Assembly (NCBI GenBank): GCA_903944555.1
Contig: CAJASG010000504.1
Location: 1-7,134 of the forward strand
Reading direction: 5' to 3'
DNA from: an uncultured beta proteobacterium
Lineage (GTDB): Bacteria > Pseudomonadota > Gammaproteobacteria > Burkholderiales > Burkholderiaceae_C
DNA: 7,134 nucleotides
A program made the translations under genes and the position numbers. A model generated the notes under the pieces. It worked only from the letters and a program-made list of their open reading frames with translations, was not told the origin of the DNA and searched no databases. Shown here piece after piece: positions 5,287-7,134 of the stretch (position 1 is its first letter; every line of letters begins with the position of its first letter).

Positions 5287-5727
5287 TTAGTTGCCGGACT
5301 TTGACGGCTCCGTCTTTTTCTCGGATGCCGCTTTGGCGGTAAAAAACTCCGGCTCTTTCTTTTTCTTGGATTTTTTCTGCGCAGTCCCTTCAGCCTTCGC
5401 TTCGGTCTTGGCTTTTGACTTGAGCGTGCTGGACTTGCTGCCTTTGGTCACGGGTTGGCTTCGGGTTGCGGCTTCGTTCTCGTCTTTGAGGCGGACCTGT
5501 TCCAGGGCGTTGGCGGTTTTGACGTCGCGTGCGGTGGCTAGGTCGGCCTGCGTTTTTTGCGATTTGCTGCGCGTATCGTCAGCGTCTAGGATTGCCCCGT
5601 CAGGGCAGGGAGTCTGGCTGTAGCTGCTCCCACATCGATAGACTTTTTGACCCCAAGCCCCCGTGGATACTGCGCAAGCAGCTATCAATAGTAGAGCAGC
5701 TAAAAGTGCGTTTGGTGATCTACTCAT
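5287..5727 (-). CDS. DUF4124-like exported protein, possible lipoprotein
   Basis: This is a 146-aa protein with a short basic start, a hydrophobic core (ALLAALLLI, residues 7-15) and then [29 protein letters not shown] (28-44) matches the short Cys-containing DUF4124 motif common in exported betaproteobacterial proteins of unknown function. Two export routes are possible: signal peptidase I cleavage near AWG, or lipid attachment at Cys18, since IAAC (15-18) fits the lipobox. Residues 50-92 look helical and charged; the tail (about 98-146) is low-complexity and Lys-rich ([11 protein letters not shown]). Residues 16-23 are encoded by the 24-bp repeat shared with the second M16 gene. AAGGA lies seven bases before the ATG, which overlaps the pth stop as ATGA, implying translational coupling. 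Confidence 0.75.
   Translation of the reverse strand: MSRSPNALLAALLLIAACAVSTGAWGQKVYRCGSSYSQTPCPDGAILDADDTRSKSQKTQADLATARDVKTANALEQVRLKDENEAATRSQPVTKGSKSSTLKSKAKTEAKAEGTAQKKSKKKKEPEFFTAKAASEKKTEPSKSGN
5660..5683 (-). repeat. 24-bp dispersed repeat, copy 2, inside a signal-peptide coding region
   Basis: On the minus strand this segment is identical to 1693-1716 and is again translated as AACAVSTG (residues 16-23 of the DUF4124-like protein). Plus-strand bases 5681-5700 match 1679-1698 at 17 of 20 positions, so the half-element next to the core is inverted relative to copy 1. The following minus-strand bases run GGCTTGGGGTCAAAAAG, similar to the ends of dispersed repeats I recall from Comamonadaceae. 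Confidence 0.75.
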
Positions 5728-6392
5728 GGTTCAGTCCTTGCGGTAGTTGCGGTAGTGGCAGCCGACGAGGTTGGTGCAGTTGCGGGCTGCGATTCAGGCT
5801 TGGCCGGCTTGGGCCTGGGTGGCTTGCTGGTGTGTACCAGCATGGTGGCCTTGTCCATTTCGCCTGCAATGAAGTGCGGCAAGGCCTTTAACGACCGGTC
5901 AATCGCCTGGTCAATGGCAATGCGGTGGTCCAGCGAGGGTTTTTTGAGTACCCAGTTGACCACCTCCGCCTTCACCCCGGGGTGGCCAACTCCCAGGCGC
6001 AGGCGCCAATAGTCGTCGGTTCCGAGTTGTGCATGAATGTCGCGCAGACCGTTGTGTCCGGCGTGGCTGCCGCCCAGTTTGAGCTTGGCTTCACCGGGTG
6101 CGATGTCCAGTTCGTCGTGTGCCACCAGAATTTCTTGCGGAGCGATTTTAAAAAACCGGGCCAAGGCAGCGACGGATTTTCCCGACAGGTTCATGAATGT
6201 TTGCGGTGCCAGCAGCCAGACCGTTTGGCCGTTGACAGTGGTGCGCGCTACCAAGCCGTGGTAGCCCTTGTCCATGCTCAGCGTGACTTTCAGTTCGCGT
6301 GCCAGTTGTTCAATCCACCAGCAACCGGCGTTGTGCCGCGTGGCTTCGTACTCCGGGCCAGGATTGCCGAGCCCTACAAACAGTTTGATCAT
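5724..6392 (-). CDS. pth: Peptidyl-tRNA hydrolase
   Basis: Pth cleaves peptidyl-tRNA released from stalled or aborted ribosomes and so recycles tRNA; it is essential in E. coli. All catalytic and binding residues are at the same numbers as in the E. coli enzyme: Asn10 in FVGLGNPG, His20 in TRHNAG, Asn68 in FMNLSG, Asp93 in AHDELD, and His113-Asn114 in GHNGLRD. The fold ends near residue 188. A 34-residue Pro/Ala/Thr/Lys-rich tail (189-222) extends beyond the E. coli length of about 194 residues. The start [12 protein letters not shown] is canonical, yet no Shine-Dalgarno is visible, and the rplY terminator ends only 19 bases upstream. The stop overlaps the next gene's start. Confidence 0.96.
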   Translation of the reverse strand: MIKLFVGLGNPGPEYEATRHNAGCWWIEQLARELKVTLSMDKGYHGLVARTTVNGQTVWLLAPQTFMNLSGKSVAALARFFKIAPQEILVAHDELDIAPGEAKLKLGGSHAGHNGLRDIHAQLGTDDYWRLRLGVGHPGVKAEVVNWVLKKPSLDHRIAIDQAIDRSLKALPHFIAGEMDKATMLVHTSKPPRPKPAKPESQPATAPTSSAATTATTARTEP

Positions 6393-6411
6393 TTTTGAAG
6401 TTTAACTGGCC

Positions 6412-6438
6412 AAAAAAAAGGCCCACCGAAGTGGGCCT
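6412..6438 (-). terminator. Strong intrinsic terminator after rplY
   Basis: On the minus strand GGCCCAC (6437-6431) and GTGGGCC (6426-6420) form a perfect 7-bp stem, extendable by one A-T pair, closed by a TTCG tetraloop (6430-6427). Seven to eight U follow (6419-6412). It begins about 25 bases past the rplY stop and ends 19 bases before the pth ATG, so pth transcription depends on readthrough or on a promoter nearby. Confidence 0.92.
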
Positions 6439-6462
6439 CCATGACCTACCGGTGACGGTAGA

Positions 6463-7125
6463 TTATTTCTTGGCAGCTGGCTTTGCAGCAGGAGCTTTAC
6501 CAGCGGCAGCCTTGCCACCTTTGCCAGCGGGGGCCGCGTCCGCAGCAGGCGCCTCAGGTGCACCAGCGATGGCCACCACAGACACCAGCACCGGGTTCTT
6601 GTTGCCACCACGGGCAACCGCAGTCACACCCTTAGGCAATGTCACGTCAGCCAAGTGCAGGGATGCATTTTTCTTCAGGCCGCTCAAATCCACAGCGATG
6701 AATTCAGGCAGGTCGCCAGGCAGGCACAGCACTTCGATTTCGGTCAGAACGTGGTTGGCAATGCAACCGTCGGTTTTGACTGCAGGAGAATTCTCGTCGC
6801 CGCTGAAGTGCAATGGCACCTTCATGTGCAGCTTGGTAGTGGCATCGACGCGTTGGAAGTCGATGTGCAAAATCAATTGCTTGAAGGGGTGCATTTGCAC
6901 GTTGCGCAGCAGGACCTTTTGTGTCGTGCCAGCGAGTTCCATGTCCAGCACGGAGGCGTGGAATGCTTCTTTCTTGATGGCGTGCCACAACGCATTGTGG
7001 TCCAGCTCAATAGCCAAAGCGTCTGTGGTACCGCCGTAAACGATACCGGGTGTACGGCCAGAAATGCGGAGACGGCGGCTCGCACCCGTGCCCTGCTTAG
7101 CGCGCTCAAAAGCGACAAAATTCAT
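6463..7125 (-). CDS. rplY: 50S ribosomal protein L25, long general-stress (Ctc/TL5) form
   Basis: L25 binds 5S rRNA in the 50S subunit. The first about 93 residues form the L25 domain, with the conserved start [18 protein letters not shown] (3-20) and [10 protein letters not shown] (23-32). Residues of about 100-188 form the second, TL5/Ctc beta domain ([24 protein letters not shown], about 127-150, given by position). The 220-aa length is that of the two-domain form, against 94 in E. coli. The tail (190-220) is rich in Ala, Lys and Gly. ATG at 7125 is chosen from the canonical N-terminus; only nine upstream bases are present, so the ribosome-binding site cannot be judged (a GAG sits at the window edge). 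Gene order rplY then pth is widespread. In related genomes prs often precedes rplY, which I cannot check here. Confidence 0.95.
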   Translation of the reverse strand: MNFVAFERAKQGTGASRRLRISGRTPGIVYGGTTDALAIELDHNALWHAIKKEAFHASVLDMELAGTTQKVLLRNVQMHPFKQLILHIDFQRVDATTKLHMKVPLHFSGDENSPAVKTDGCIANHVLTEIEVLCLPGDLPEFIAVDLSGLKKNASLHLADVTLPKGVTAVARGGNKNPVLVSVVAIAGAPEAPAADAAPAGKGGKAAAGKAPAAKPAAKK

Positions 7126-7134
7126 AATTTACTC

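Noticed and set aside
6395..7039. Rightward 214-aa frame across rplY
   Set aside because: It is the complement of a clear L25 gene, its start lies in the pth leader, and its Ala/Ser/Thr-rich product is typical antisense shadow.
1..7134. Mobile element, CRISPR array, tRNA/rRNA or riboswitch
   Set aside because: I found no transposase or integrase, no regularly spaced repeats, no tRNA-like cloverleaf and no recognisable riboswitch; the only dispersed repeat seen is the 24-bp pair.

Overview
This window is a stretch of ordinary, mostly housekeeping chromosome. It comes from a moderately GC-rich betaproteobacterium, most likely a member of Burkholderiales/Comamonadaceae (Rhodoferax- or Polaromonas-like). 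That placement is my inference from protein style, the gene neighbourhoods (ftsY beside M16 peptidases and rsmD-coaD-ferredoxin; rplY-pth) and a short repeat that resembles dispersed repeats I recall from that family. No database search was possible. I see no tRNA, rRNA, CRISPR array, insertion sequence or phage gene, and no clear new defence or biosynthetic system.

Layout. Positions 1-122 hold the 5' end of a leftward ftsY, whose reading frame breaks at a run of eight A/T bases. Starting 29 bp away and running right are two M16-family metallopeptidase-like genes (152-1663 and 1673-3016). They form a classic pair: the first has the zinc site, while the second lacks it but carries the Arg/Tyr pair. 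Both have export signals, so the complex is probably periplasmic. A bidirectional-looking terminator (about 3092-3125) separates them from a leftward 52-aa basic small protein (3139-3297). Divergent from that gene is a rightward run: rsmD (3359-3985), coaD (4006-4503), a universal stress protein (4521-4979) and a YfhL-type 2[4Fe-4S] ferredoxin (4982-5251). Its short gaps suggest one operon, and a candidate terminator overlaps its last stop codon. Everything beyond is leftward: rplY (6463-7125), a strong terminator (6412-6438), pth (5724-6392) and a DUF4124-like exported or lipid-anchored protein (5287-5727), the last two sharing an ATGA overlap.

How the genes work together. rplY, pth and rsmD serve the ribosome and translation; coaD makes a coenzyme A precursor; ftsY serves membrane targeting; the M16 pair probably processes or degrades peptides outside the cytoplasm.

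The most notable observation is a 24-bp perfect repeat found in opposite orientations inside two unrelated genes, the second M16 protein and the DUF4124 protein. In both it is read in the same frame and encodes AACAVSTG inside the export signal. This looks like a dispersed repeat recruited as signal-peptide coding sequence. Other points of interest are the ftsY frame break, the very compact divergent ftsY/M16 start region, the unannotated-looking 52-aa gene, and a terminator placed directly before pth, which has no visible ribosome-binding site.
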